Source of the DNA: an uncultured Akkermansia sp.
GTDB taxonomy: Bacteria > Verrucomicrobiota > Verrucomicrobiia > Verrucomicrobiales > Akkermansiaceae
NCBI GenBank assembly: GCA_947601655.1
Contig: CANQGG010000002.1
Span: 36,667-100,666, forward strand
Length of the DNA stretch: 64,000 bases
Direction: 5' to 3'
The position numbers and the translations under genes were made by a program. Below the pieces are notes generated by a model. That model was not told where the DNA came from. It saw only the letters and a list, made by a program, of their open reading frames with translations, and did not search any database. Shown in pieces: positions 27,480 to 37,700 of this stretch (position 1 is the first letter of the stretch; each line of letters begins with the position of its first letter).

Positions 27480-29129
27480 TCAGAGGTGCGGAAGTAGAGC
27501 GCGGAGTTGTAGATGGATAATATCGCGTTGCTTTGAGAGAGGGCGAAGAAGAGCTTCTTGACGTGCCACTTTTTCACGCGGTAACGAGTAGAGATCCCTG
27601 TAGGCAGAGAGACGTGAGGCGATGAATTGTTCCAATAGAGAAGGAAGATTTCGATTCATTTCCTCGCAGAAATCACGGGTCAGTGTTTCGATGCCGGAGT
27701 AGAGTCGTCGCCGGGCGATGTATAGCTTCAACGAGCCAAGACCCCAGAGCAGCAAGGAAAGAACCAGGCAGGTAAGCCCAGCAGAATCTTGCCCTAGGGT
27801 TCCCAACGTGCCCGCTAGAATTAACAGGCAGCAGCATAATACGAAAAAGGCATTCATCCATCCACCATTCGCGGTAAAAAGCATGGTGAGACGCTGGCGC
27901 ATTCCTCCAGTGTCAAATGGTTCGTAGATGTTGCAGCAAAATCGGTTGCGAATAATGGTGATCTGTTTTTCGAGCTCATCTTCAGGAAAGTCGCCGATTT
28001 CACAGGAGAGACTGCGCTTCATTCGCGGGCGAACGCTGTGCCAATGGCTCGCGCAGGAATTGCAGAAGAGTAAATCTGATTCTTTTTGGTGATTATTCAG
28101 AGCTGTCAGCGCCAGAGAATGGAAGATACGGTCCGCCGCATTCCCGAGTAACTCAAGTCTCAAAAGAGTAACAGGTGAGAAAAAAATGCCAAATAAGTGC
28201 CTGACGTCACTAGTGAGTTTTGGAATCACTTTCGTCAATACCGCATTGAGATTGCGCCGATGTTCCTCGATGCCTAGGATCTGACGAGCGTGGAAGTTGT
28301 CAATTTCGCGATCGATACCGGCCAGGAAGCCGCTGTTGGTACGGCTCACTGCTTCACGAGAACGCAGGATGCGACTCTGTTTTTCAACAAGCTCCAGAGA
28401 GCGCTCCACCAGTGCGCTGATGGCGCGTCGTACCCCGTGCTCTCCCAGCAAAGCATTTTGTACCAGTGAACGGATTCCTTCAATGTCCGCCATGCTTTGT
28501 TTGGAAGAGAGCAGACAGATCGGCAGGGAGCTGTGCAATCGAGAACGACACAACTCACGCATGGTATCCTTTAATTTAAGTGATGATTGGTTATCAAGCT
28601 TTTCCGTATGGGTGACGATGAGGATGCAGCCAGTATTTAAACGCTCTGGCGCTTGTTCAAGCAGCTCCCAGACCGGCGATTCTGCGGGGGTAGAGGCGTG
28701 GATTACAGCGAGCAACACATCCGCTCCCTGCACAAGCGAGCGGCACATTTTGCGCGTGTCTTCCCGTCCGCAATCGGTGGTATCCACAAATTCGAGTCCA
28801 TCAATGGATTGTATGGGGATAAACCGTGATTGGGTTGTGTCACCATCTCGACAGCAGTACCGCCAGCAGGTGTAGTGTTTTTGCAAAACAGGGCACGCAA
28901 TAACCGGAGCTCCTGCAAGTTTGGCCAGAAGCTCGGATTTTCCGCTTTTTGCTCCGCCGATTGCGATGATCCTTCGATCGTGATCCAGCACACGAAGAGC
29001 TTGCATCACGGGAGATAGATATTCTTTCAATTCTTCCTCATCGTCAATAAAACGGCACAAAACAACCGCGCTCTCAGCCCAGTGACGGGCCAAGCTTTCT
29101 ATGCTGCGGTGTACTCGCCTCAACTCCAC
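27480..29129 (-). CDS. Dynamin-like membrane-anchored GTPase
   Basis: A 549-residue protein with a GTPase domain at about residues 50-240: P-loop IGGAKSGKSELL, a switch region VDTTDCGRED, and HTEKLD as the G4 specificity motif. A long helical region follows, then two membrane helices around residues 430-475 (FFVLCCCLLILAGTLG and CLVLSLLLWGLGSL) and a charged helical tail. This plan fits bacterial dynamin-like proteins or YfjP-type GTPases that remodel or scan membranes. The G3 motif is unusual: DTTD where DxxG is expected. The start is a GTG seven bases after a perfect TATAAT, so leaderless initiation is predicted. Function is inferred from fold only. Confidence 0.75.
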   Translation of the reverse strand: MELRRVHRSIESLARHWAESAVVLCRFIDDEEELKEYLSPVMQALRVLDHDRRIIAIGGAKSGKSELLAKLAGAPVIACPVLQKHYTCWRYCCRDGDTTQSRFIPIQSIDGLEFVDTTDCGREDTRKMCRSLVQGADVLLAVIHASTPAESPVWELLEQAPERLNTGCILIVTHTEKLDNQSSLKLKDTMRELCRSRLHSSLPICLLSSKQSMADIEGIRSLVQNALLGEHGVRRAISALVERSLELVEKQSRILRSREAVSRTNSGFLAGIDREIDNFHARQILGIEEHRRNLNAVLTKVIPKLTSDVRHLFGIFFSPVTLLRLELLGNAADRIFHSLALTALNNHQKESDLLFCNSCASHWHSVRPRMKRSLSCEIGDFPEDELEKQITIIRNRFCCNIYEPFDTGGMRQRLTMLFTANGGWMNAFFVLCCCLLILAGTLGTLGQDSAGLTCLVLSLLLWGLGSLKLYIARRRLYSGIETLTRDFCEEMNRNLPSLLEQFIASRLSAYRDLYSLPREKVARQEALLRPLSKQRDIIHLQLRALLPHL

Positions 29130-29136
29130 ATATCAC

Positions 29137-29165
29137 ATTATAGGAAAGAGAACGTGTGATGTCCA
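29137..29165 (-). promoter_or_regulatory. sigma-70 promoter of the dynamin-like gene
   Basis: On the minus strand: -35 TGGACA (29165-29160), a 17-bp spacer and -10 TATAAT (29142-29137). The GTG start follows after seven bases. Confidence 0.75.
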
Positions 29166-29229
29166 TCCCAAACTCGCAGCAATTTGCAGCAAAAGAGGGT
29201 CACCCTTGCATGTGCGGGAGAGGGAACGA

Positions 29230-30321
29230 TCAGTAGCGTTCAACAACCTTTTGCATCGTACTCATCTGCTGCTCGATAGACTCCACAAGGGCTATTTGGG
29301 TGCGCGTGCGGTCAAGATTATGCTCCGGACGATGGATCTTGAAGTAGGTATCGCCTACAAGGTAGTCGGTGAGGAATCGCATGCCGCATTCCATCGTGAG
29401 TAGCTTACCGGAGAAAGGAAGCAAATCCTTTTCAAGCGGAGTGAGAAAGGTAGCAGCTTCACAGTAACCCTTCGCCAACGCCTCAAAATATTCCATGCGC
29501 ATGGTCACGAGACTTATGTCTTTTTCATCCTCTGCAGCGGGGGAAGTGGAAGTCCGTACCATATCTCCGAAATCATAAAGAGAGGAACCGGGCATTGTGG
29601 TATCCAAATCAATCACGCAGATGCCTTCACCTGTCACATCGTCAAGCATCACATTATTGAGTTTTGTATCATTGTGGGTGACACGCATCGGTAGCTCACC
29701 ATCGGCGAGATAATTCACGACTTTGTGGCAGTCTTCCTCGCGGGTAAGGAACCAATCGATCTCTCTCTGTACACTCTTCGCACGACCGAGAGGATCGGCT
29801 TGCAGTGCGCTTTGGAAAGCGGCAAAGCGCTTGGTGGTATTGTGGAAATCTGGAATAGTCTCAAAAAGTGGCTCACCGGGGAGATTTGCACCGAGTTTTT
29901 GAAAGTTACCAAACGCGCGAGCTACCTCCACGCACTGCCTTGGCGATTCAATCATGTCATATGTTCGGGCGCGGTCGATGTATGTGTAGACACGCCACAC
30001 GTTGCCCTCCTCATCCTGCGCATAGGGTTTGCCGTCTAATGCCGGTACAAGAGACAAGGTGCGGCGGTAAGAATCCTTGCAGCCCTCTTCCTGTAGTACG
30101 CGCAGAGCCTCAGCCGTGACGCGACGGACGTTCTCCATGAGGGCAATAGGTTGTTTGAAGACGTTGCTGTTAACCCTCTGGAGGATGTAACGTACGCGCA
30201 AGCCCGCCTGGTCCACCTCGATTCGGTAGGTGTCATTGATATGTCCGGAACCATATGAAGCGCCACACACGTAATCCGCGCGCAAATTAAACAAACTGGC
30301 GATTTTTCGAAGATCAAACAT
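29230..30321 (-). CDS. Phosphotransferase-family sugar kinase (NahK-like)
   Basis: A 363-residue protein of the aminoglycoside phosphotransferase/choline kinase fold, most like N-acetylhexosamine 1-kinase. Features: GSGHINDTYRIEV at the N-terminus, YILQRVNSNVFKQP, the catalytic loop RVTHNDTKLNNVML and the metal-binding VIDLDTTMPGSSLYDFGD. NahK phosphorylates GlcNAc/GalNAc at C1. The gene directly follows a sugar-nucleotidyltransferase gene with a 22-bp gap, which supports a salvage pathway giving UDP-sugars from host-glycan or peptidoglycan sugars. The substrate is inferred. The start at 30321 (MFDLRKIASLFNL) matches the family. Confidence 0.85.
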   Translation of the reverse strand: MFDLRKIASLFNLRADYVCGASYGSGHINDTYRIEVDQAGLRVRYILQRVNSNVFKQPIALMENVRRVTAEALRVLQEEGCKDSYRRTLSLVPALDGKPYAQDEEGNVWRVYTYIDRARTYDMIESPRQCVEVARAFGNFQKLGANLPGEPLFETIPDFHNTTKRFAAFQSALQADPLGRAKSVQREIDWFLTREEDCHKVVNYLADGELPMRVTHNDTKLNNVMLDDVTGEGICVIDLDTTMPGSSLYDFGDMVRTSTSPAAEDEKDISLVTMRMEYFEALAKGYCEAATFLTPLEKDLLPFSGKLLTMECGMRFLTDYLVGDTYFKIHRPEHNLDRTRTQIALVESIEQQMSTMQKVVERY

Positions 30322-30343
30322 GTCGGGAACGGGGAGGGATTTT

Positions 30344-31264
30344 TCAACCGAGCTTGGCAGGGTAAACGCCATCTGCCACGAGCTTTGCGATACTTTCGAC
30401 AACAGCAGGCTTGTCACTTGGGTACGTCACGCCGAGCCAGCTGGCTTCGGTGCGAATGACGCGGCAATCGGCCTTGCCATTGTGGATGAGTTCATCCACC
30501 ACAGTAGGGATGTAGCATTCGCTTTTCGGCTCCTCACCATGCTCCCGCATAAAGCGGATGAAGTGATCCTCAATCTGTGCAATGAAACTTGCAGGGAAAA
30601 CCCAAAAATTCATGGAAACAAGCTCCTCAGGGTCCACTTGTTTGCGTTCGCCAAGCAGGTTGTTGCCGCGGCACACACCACCTTCCTCCATCTGAATCTT
30701 GGTGAATTCCTCTACACTATCCAAGTACCCATCGCGAATGCCACAAATACCGCGATTGACATCTCCATGGTCACTCAACGTATTCTTCAGAGGATAACCG
30801 ATCATACCGTAGTGTTCCTTGCCATCCGCCCCTGGAGTAGTGGTGAGGAAGTGTGCCGCCTTTGCAAAGGCATCCGCACCATAAAAATCATCAGCATTTA
30901 CTACGCCAAAAGGTTCATGCACGACTCCGCGCGCTGCACGCAGCGCATGAGCTGTGCCCCACGGCTTCACTCGTCCATTTGGCACATTGAATCCACTTGG
31001 CAGATCATCCAAACTCTGGAAAGCATAGTCGACCTCAATCTTGTCCGTGAAACGAGCGCCTACACTTGATTTAAACGCTTCCTCAAAATCGCGTCGGATG
31101 ATGAAGATCACCTTGCCGAAGCCGGCGCGAATGGCATCATACACGGAATAGTCAAGGATTACCTCACCGTTCGGTCCCATTGGATCTAGCTGTTTGAGAC
31201 CGCCGTAACGGCTACCCATGCCCGCTGCCAACACAAGAAGAGTCGGTTTTACGTTGTCATTCAT
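30344..31264 (-). CDS. Sugar-1-phosphate nucleotidyltransferase
   Basis: A 306-residue nucleotidyltransferase with the N-terminal signature LLVLAAGMGSRYGGLKQLDP and the substrate loop GTAHALRAA. The metal-binding Asp is in FGVVNADDFYG, and SMNFWVFPASF fits this group too. It transfers a nucleotidyl group (usually UTP) to a sugar 1-phosphate. With the downstream NahK-like kinase it would complete conversion of a free hexosamine to its UDP derivative. The start at 31264 is supported by a promoter whose -10 ends 23 bases upstream; the longer open frame upstream is not conserved-looking. Confidence 0.87.
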   Translation of the reverse strand: MNDNVKPTLLVLAAGMGSRYGGLKQLDPMGPNGEVILDYSVYDAIRAGFGKVIFIIRRDFEEAFKSSVGARFTDKIEVDYAFQSLDDLPSGFNVPNGRVKPWGTAHALRAARGVVHEPFGVVNADDFYGADAFAKAAHFLTTTPGADGKEHYGMIGYPLKNTLSDHGDVNRGICGIRDGYLDSVEEFTKIQMEEGGVCRGNNLLGERKQVDPEELVSMNFWVFPASFIAQIEDHFIRFMREHGEEPKSECYIPTVVDELIHNGKADCRVIRTEASWLGVTYPSDKPAVVESIAKLVADGVYPAKLG

Positions 31265-31852
31265 GGCTTTTCTAATGCGAATGCCGCATTCTATCATTCT
31301 CCTTCTCTCTTGGCAAGTCTCAATTCGGTGTGGGGGCGAAAGGGAGATTTTCCGTTTCCCTGTAGTTCCTCGACTATCTCGGTGCTCCATAAAGCACAAA
31401 ATCCGGAGCATTTCTTCTCTGTCATGCCCGGTGAGTGTGTTTTAAATATAATCCCTCTAAGGGAACGGCATAAGAATATGCCATGGGATCGACAGGGGCA
31501 AAAAGCGAAGCGAATTATTTGTAAGAGAGAAAACGATAGTTATGCCGCATCTGCCATCGAGATAAAGTGTTGCGTGTCCCGGGTAAACGGGATCGCATCA
31601 TGAGACGGAACACAGTCTCAGCAAAGAGGAAGACGGCCGTTGCTACATCCCAGCTGCCAGAGTCGTAGAGAACACATTTCCAGTTTGCTCCATGGGGAAG
31701 CGCGTTTTTGATTAAGGAAAGTTGCAGAAAAAGACGGGACAACGAAGGTACAAGTTCTGTAGAAACAACTCTCCCGTCGTGTTCCATTGAGAGAAGATAT
31801 TATTAAATGTTGTCCTTGTATTTTTCTGATGATAAACAAGATATCATATTTT
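31265..31852. other. 588-bp gap, possible structured RNA
   Basis: Between rsfS and the nucleotidyltransferase there is no convincing protein gene. After a plus-strand TATAAT (about 31447-31452) come several close hairpins: CCCT/AGGG, GGCATA-AGAA-TATGCC, TCCCG/CGGGA and TGAGAC/GTCTCA, up to about 31622. The rest is featureless apart from the minus-strand promoter at 31288-31316. A short non-coding RNA is possible but not shown. Confidence 0.35.
31288..31316 (-). promoter_or_regulatory. sigma-70 promoter of the nucleotidyltransferase-kinase operon
   Basis: On the minus strand: -35 TTGCCA (31316-31311), a 17-bp spacer and -10 TAGAAT (31293-31288). Leader of about 16 nt. Confidence 0.75.
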
Positions 31853-32185
31853 TCAGCTTTTCCACATCTGCTCGAGACTGTAATATTCCCGCATCTCCGC
31901 GGTCATCACGTGCACCATCACATCGATGTAATCCAGGACGGCCCAGAGAGCCTGGGGAGTGCGTTCGGCGTAGACAGGGCGCAGATTGAGATTTTCCTCC
32001 ACCTGTTCGTCAATTTTGCGCAGGATGGAGCGCAAGTGCGGCACCGATCCGGCCGTGCAGACCACGACGAAATTCGTGAGGTCAGACTTACCGTTCAGAT
32101 CGAAGGTTTCGATATCAGAGGCTTTGGCATCTTCAGCCGCTGCGGCGCAGGCTTCTGCCAGAACCTTGCTGGGATTTTTCTTCAT
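31853..32185 (-). CDS. rsfS: Ribosomal silencing factor RsfS
   Basis: A 110-residue RsfS/Iojap protein, which binds ribosomal protein L14 and blocks subunit joining when nutrients are short. Motifs: DIETFDLNGKSDLTNFVVVCT, HLRSI and WAVLDYIDVMVHVMTAEMREYY with the C-terminal EQMW. Its ATG overlaps the ftsH stop by four bases (ATGA), so it is coupled to ftsH. Confidence 0.95.
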   Translation of the reverse strand: MKKNPSKVLAEACAAAAEDAKASDIETFDLNGKSDLTNFVVVCTAGSVPHLRSILRKIDEQVEENLNLRPVYAERTPQALWAVLDYIDVMVHVMTAEMREYYSLEQMWKS

Positions 32186-34545
32186 GCTTGATCTGTGTGT
32201 GTGGAGAGAGATTCGTCATTGCCGGGCACGGGCGGCAAATCATCGGGGGTCTGCAGATCTGTGGAGGCATCGCTCGCAGGCGGCAAATCCGGAGGAAGTT
32301 CTTGCAGCGGCGGGTTGGTCATCTCCCCGGTTTCCAGGAGCTCGCGAACATTCTCGCCGCTCAGGGTTTCGTAGGTGATGAGGTTTTCGGCGATGAGTCT
32401 CAGACGATCCTTGTTCTCAGTGAGGATATTCTTGGCTCGACGGTAATTCTCTTCCACGATGCGTTGCACCTCCTCATCAATGACCTGGGCCGTGTGCTCG
32501 GAATAATTACGCACGCTTTGAGCGAAATCGCGGGCAAGAAATACTTCATCATGTCCGGAACTGTATTCCACGGGACCAAGACGCTCGCTCATGCCGTATA
32601 CGCACACCATTTTGCGCGCAATCGAGGTCGCCTGACTGATGTCACCGCGTGCGCCGCCGGAGATGTCTCCCATCATTACTTCCTCTGCGCACCGTCCACC
32701 CATCGCCATCACGATGTAATCGAGCAGCTCGTTCTTGTATTCGCTGTGCTTGTCCTCATCCGGCAGCATCATCGTCACACCCAGCGCCGGACCGCGTGGG
32801 ATAATCGTCACCTTGTGCAGAGGGAGGGTCTTTGCCAAGTCCGTCTTGAGTAGGCAGACGGCGTGTCCCGCCTCGTGTACCGCAGTCATCCACTTCTCGC
32901 GATCGGTCAGCTCCAGAGATCTCCGCTCTTTGCCCCAGCGCACTTTTTCTCGCGCTTCTTCCAGATCATTTTGCTGAACGGCGGCGTGACCGCGTCGCAC
33001 AGCAATGAGAGCGGATTCATTGACGAGGTTAGCAAGCTCGGCACCAGAAAAGCCCGTCGTTGCGCGTGCGATAGGGGTGAGCTGCACCCCCTCGGCAAGT
33101 TTGATTTTGCGGACGTGCACCCGGAGGATTTGCTCACGACCGGCGGCATCCGGCAGGTTTACCATCACGCGTCTATCAAAGCGCCCCGGGCGCATCAAGG
33201 CGGGATCCAGCACATCCTCTCGATTAGTGGCGGCGATGACGATGATATTCTCATTGTCGGTGAAGCCATCCATTTCCACCAGCAGGGCATTGAGCGTCTG
33301 TTCGCGTTCATCATGTCCGCCGCCAACACCGTGACCGCGATGGCGTCCTACGGCATCAATTTCATCGATGAAAATCAGGCAAGGAGTATGCTTCTTTGCT
33401 TCGGCAAACATATCCCGCACGCGACTTGCTCCCACACCTACGAACATTTCCATGAAGTCGGATCCAGAGATGGTGTAGAAGGGAACGTTAGCCTCACCAG
33501 CGATGGCCTTCGCCAGCAGCGTCTTGCCGGTGCCTGGGGGGCCCACCATCAGGATACCCTTTGGAATATTACCGCCCAAGGCACGGAATTTTTCCGGTTT
33601 GCGGAGAAACTCCACGAGCTCCCACACCTCCTCCTTCGCCTCCGGGATACCTGCGACATCCTTAAAGGTGATGCGATTCTTATCCGGATCCAGGAGTCTG
33701 GCGCGGCTCTTTGCAAATTTCATTGCACCGCCGGGCCCTCCCCCCTGCATACGGAAGAGCAGAATGAAGAACAGGAGAATCAACACGATAGGCAGACAGT
33801 TGATCAGGATGATCTGCAAAGTGTTGCTTTCCGATTTGTACTCTGCATGACTCCCCAGAAGATCGCGGATCTGTTCTCCCTGGTACTTCCCGCTGAAGGG
33901 CACTGTGAGATCGATTACCTGGCGGCGATTGACTTTCACTTGTGGATCCTTGCGGTAGCTGCCGATGATAACGCCGCTGCCTGATCCTCGCAGGTAGACG
34001 GTTGGGGCGTTGCTCATGTCGATTCTTCCTTCCTCGCCGAGAGTGCGAAATTGATCGGTGGACCAAACGCGGTCCTGTCCTGCTTCAGGTCCCGGCACGG
34101 GAGAATCTGTGCCCTCCATTACGGTGTTGGTAATGCCGTAGCGGTTGCAGAGGGCCTTGATTTCGTCGCTGTCGGTGAAGGGCATGTAGAAGCGCCCATA
34201 GGTGAATTGGGGCTTGTCCTTGTACATGACAGCGCGAATGATACCAGAGTTCTCATTCTCGTTGGTGATGACCTGGATTGGGTATTCCTTCGGGTTATTG
34301 GTGATCACCATGCCCGAACGATATTGCTTTACAAACTCGCCAAGATTCATCTCTCTCTTCCCCCCGCCCAGTCCGCCGTCGTACACGAAGAGTAGCATGA
34401 TCACTCCCACAATGACGGCGAGAAGCATCCAGAGTCCCCAGTTTGGTTGCGCTCCGGTTGGACCTGTTGGAGGGGGTTGATTATCATTGCCAAGCTCATC
34501 TTTCTGCGTGTGGCGTGGTCTGTTTTGCATCGGTTCCTGTGGCAT
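32182..34545 (-). CDS. ftsH: ATP-dependent zinc metalloprotease FtsH
   Basis: A 787-residue membrane AAA+ protease that degrades misassembled membrane proteins. Two membrane segments ([17 protein letters not shown] near residue 45 and [19 protein letters not shown] near 250) enclose an enlarged periplasmic domain of about 190 residues. The AAA core has [29 protein letters not shown] and RPGRFDR. The protease zinc site is HEAGH. The C-terminal tail is rich in Pro, Asp and Glu. ATG 34545 is taken as start; ATG 34530 (MQNRPRHTQ) with AGGAA four bases upstream is a reasonable alternative. Operon with rsfS. Confidence 0.95.
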   Translation of the reverse strand: MPQEPMQNRPRHTQKDELGNDNQPPPTGPTGAQPNWGLWMLLAVIVGVIMLLFVYDGGLGGGKREMNLGEFVKQYRSGMVITNNPKEYPIQVITNENENSGIIRAVMYKDKPQFTYGRFYMPFTDSDEIKALCNRYGITNTVMEGTDSPVPGPEAGQDRVWSTDQFRTLGEEGRIDMSNAPTVYLRGSGSGVIIGSYRKDPQVKVNRRQVIDLTVPFSGKYQGEQIRDLLGSHAEYKSESNTLQIILINCLPIVLILLFFILLFRMQGGGPGGAMKFAKSRARLLDPDKNRITFKDVAGIPEAKEEVWELVEFLRKPEKFRALGGNIPKGILMVGPPGTGKTLLAKAIAGEANVPFYTISGSDFMEMFVGVGASRVRDMFAEAKKHTPCLIFIDEIDAVGRHRGHGVGGGHDEREQTLNALLVEMDGFTDNENIIVIAATNREDVLDPALMRPGRFDRRVMVNLPDAAGREQILRVHVRKIKLAEGVQLTPIARATTGFSGAELANLVNESALIAVRRGHAAVQQNDLEEAREKVRWGKERRSLELTDREKWMTAVHEAGHAVCLLKTDLAKTLPLHKVTIIPRGPALGVTMMLPDEDKHSEYKNELLDYIVMAMGGRCAEEVMMGDISGGARGDISQATSIARKMVCVYGMSERLGPVEYSSGHDEVFLARDFAQSVRNYSEHTAQVIDEEVQRIVEENYRRAKNILTENKDRLRLIAENLITYETLSGENVRELLETGEMTNPPLQELPPDLPPASDASTDLQTPDDLPPVPGNDESLSTHTDQA

Positions 34546-34574
34546 GACGAATAAAAAGATGAATACTCCAATAG

Positions 34575-34591
34575 CTGCATATACAATGCAG
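34575..34591 (-). promoter_or_regulatory. Dyad upstream of ftsH
   Basis: CTGCAT-ATACA-ATGCAG, a perfect 6+6 dyad 30 bases upstream of the ftsH start. It may be an operator or a small hairpin in the leader. No firm promoter was identified here. Confidence 0.3.
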
Positions 34592-34719
34592 TGTCTGACT
34601 CATACTTCACACATCATACAACGGCTCGGCGCATGTTCCAATGCCGGAGTGAGACATACTCCATCGGAAAATGTGTCAGTTCCCTGGACCACGTTTCATG
34701 GTCGTGTGGCACTCTTGCG

Positions 34720-37700
34720 TCACGAATTCTTGCGAACAAGACGATACGAGAAATCGCGTATGCGTGCAAAGAGCGCGTAAAGACCGGGCGTCAGGAAAAT
34801 GCCAAAAAGAGTCGCCAGCATCATGCCGCAGAACGTTGTGATGCCAATCTCCTGTCGGCTCGCTGCACCGGACCCCGTGGCCACCACCATGGGGAGGACG
34901 CCGAAGATGAACGAAATCGCTGTCATGAGCACGGCGCGGAAGCGGAGGTTTGCACCGTTCATCGCAGCCTGTTTGATGGGCGTGCCATTGTTTTCATGAT
35001 CCTCCTTGCTGAATTCCACCATCAGGATGGCATTCTTTGCCGAGAGACCGATGAGCATCAGGATGCCAAGCTGGACGTAAATCGACATTGAGAGACCGAA
35101 GAGGTGGGCGCCCATCAGTGCTCCAAGAGTTGCCACGCTCACAGTGAACATCACTGGTACAGGCGTTGTCCAACTCTCATACTGAGCCACGAGAAACAAG
35201 TAAGCAAACAGGATGGCCAATCCTACCAGGGAGCCAATTTTGCCGGAATTCTGCCGCTCCTGGTAGGAGAGATCCTTCCACGACACCATCCATTGCCTGT
35301 TTCTGCCGGCCTCACGTTCTTCGCGGTTGAGCTGAGCGATGGTGTCGTCGATAAGCACCATTACTTCGCCGGAACTTACGCCGTTTTTCGGCATCACTGT
35401 GATATCCGCACTCATGTACTGGTTAAAGCGTCCGTATTGAGCAGGTCCCATGGAGTAGGAGAGGGAACACACCGCGGAGAGTGGTACCATTTCACCCTTT
35501 TCATTGCGCACGAGCTGGTTGAGGATGTCGTCCGGCGTGCGGCGGTCACTGGTCGCTCCCTGCACCATGACCTTGAAATTGAAACCATTGAGTGTGAAAT
35601 CATTGACATAGGAGGAAGCCATGATGCTTTGCAGGGTACTAAATATGGTGTTCACCGGCACGCCAAGGGTCTGCGCTTTTTCGCGGTTGATCTCCAGGTG
35701 AATCTGCGGACTCTCGGCGTTGTACTCACTGCGCACGAGAGCCACCTTATCGGAATGCGACTGCAAGCGTTGTTGAATCTCCTTGACCATATTGCCGAGA
35801 TCGAGGGTGGTGGCATCTCCGGAGACCTGCAGCACCATTGAAACACCGCCCGTAATGCCGAGACCCATGATGGCGGGAGGTGTTACTGCCATGATGGAAG
35901 CTTCCGGGATATCAGCGCAGACCTCATTTACTTTCTGCGCGATGGAGGTGACGTGCAGATCCGCTGTGGTGCGTTCGTTCCATGGTTTGAGCTGAATGAT
36001 CATCATGGCACTGCTTTCGCCCGAGCCACTCGTAAAGCTGTAGCCACTCTGGGCCGTTACTGCGCGTATACCGGGAATTTTGCTCACGCGTTCCTCCAGT
36101 TGGCGAAGCACCTTATCCGTGCGTTGCTTAGCCGTAGCCGTTCCCTCCATGGTGATCATCACGAAAAGGGCGCCCTTATCTTCTGTGGGCACGAAGGAAC
36201 TCTTCAGCTGATCCGGTACGAGGAAGTCGGACAAATGCAGTGTGGGCAGGAGAGTAGTTTTCGGAGCAGCACCAGGGCGACCCTTGGTCGGAGCGGCGGC
36301 AGCGGGGGCAGCCTGCTGTTGATTACCCGGGACAAGAGATTTCCACCACTCCGGCGCGCCGTTGAAATAGACGTAGTTAGCGCCCAGGACGGCAAGGAGA
36401 ACAAGAACCGTGAGCCACGCGTTGCGCACCAAAATACCCGCGCCGAAAAGGTAGATGCGTCGGCAAAGATTCATGAACATATTGAACGGCGCAAAGAGCA
36501 GGGTGAAGAAGCGGTTCTCCTTCGCATCTGCCGGTTTCAGGATGAGTGCGCACAGAGCCGGGGAGAGGGTCAGAGCATTGAAAGTAGAGATACACAGTGC
36601 CACGCACATTGTCACAGAGAATTGCGTGTAGATTACGCCCACCATGCCGCCGTAGAAAGCAATGGGTACATACACCGCGAGCGTCACCAGCGTGGTAGCA
36701 ATGATGGCGCCGGTGATCTGTTTCATGCTCTTGATGGTGGCATCTCGCGGCGAGAGTTTTTCGTCGTGGATGAGGCGCATCACATTCTCCACGACCACAA
36801 TGGCATCATCCACCAGCGAACCGATTACGAGGATGAGCCCAAACATCGTCAGCACGTTGATGCTGTACCCCAGCACATACATCACCATGAATGCGCCCAA
36901 CAGGGAGATCGGGATAGCCAGCGCGGGGATCAGTGTGGCTCGCCAATCCTGCAGGAAGATATAGGTCACGGCTATCACGAGAATCAGAGCCAATACCAGC
37001 GTGAAGATACATTCGTCCAGCGTAGCACTGATAGCTTGCGTTGGGTCGTAGCCCATTGACCACTCCATCCCGTCTGGCATCATCGGCGCGATCTGCTTCA
37101 TCATCTCCTGCACTGCTTCCACCGTTGCCAAGGCATTCGCCTCATTGTTGCGCTGCACGATCATGCCAACAGCGTCCTTTCCATTCAGACGGCTGTAGCC
37201 GGAATTTCTTTCGGCGCCCAGCTCGATAATGGCGATGTCTTTCAGTTTAGTGACATGACCATCTGCTCCACGTTTGACGATGATTTCGCCAAACTCTTCT
37301 GCGGTTTTCAGACGTCCGGTAGCGGTTACCTTGAAGGTGGCATAGGACTGCTCATCTTCTGCGCCCACAGATCCTGCTGCCGCCTGGATATTCTGGGCAG
37401 AGATGGCGGCATTCACATCGGCAGGGGTAATATTCAATGCACTCATGCGGGTGCTGTTCATCCAGACGCGCATGGCGTAGTTGCGACTCGGAATAATATC
37501 CACACTTGAGACGCCGTCCACCTGGCCAATGCGGTCGCGCACATTCATGCGCACCCAGTTGGCGAGCTGCAGCACACTCATCTTATTCTCATCGCACATG
37601 AAGTTGATGAAGCAGAGCATATCGCCCGAGCGCTTGTGCACATTGTAACCGGTCTGCTTAATTTCTGCAGGAAGTTTACTCTCTACGCGTTTGATGGCAT

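Noticed and set aside
31440..31800. tmRNA gene in the 588-bp gap
   Set aside because: GGGATCGACAGGGG and a tag-like ENDSYAASA frame are suggestive, but there is no tRNA-like 3' end, no T-arm motif and no stop right after the tag.
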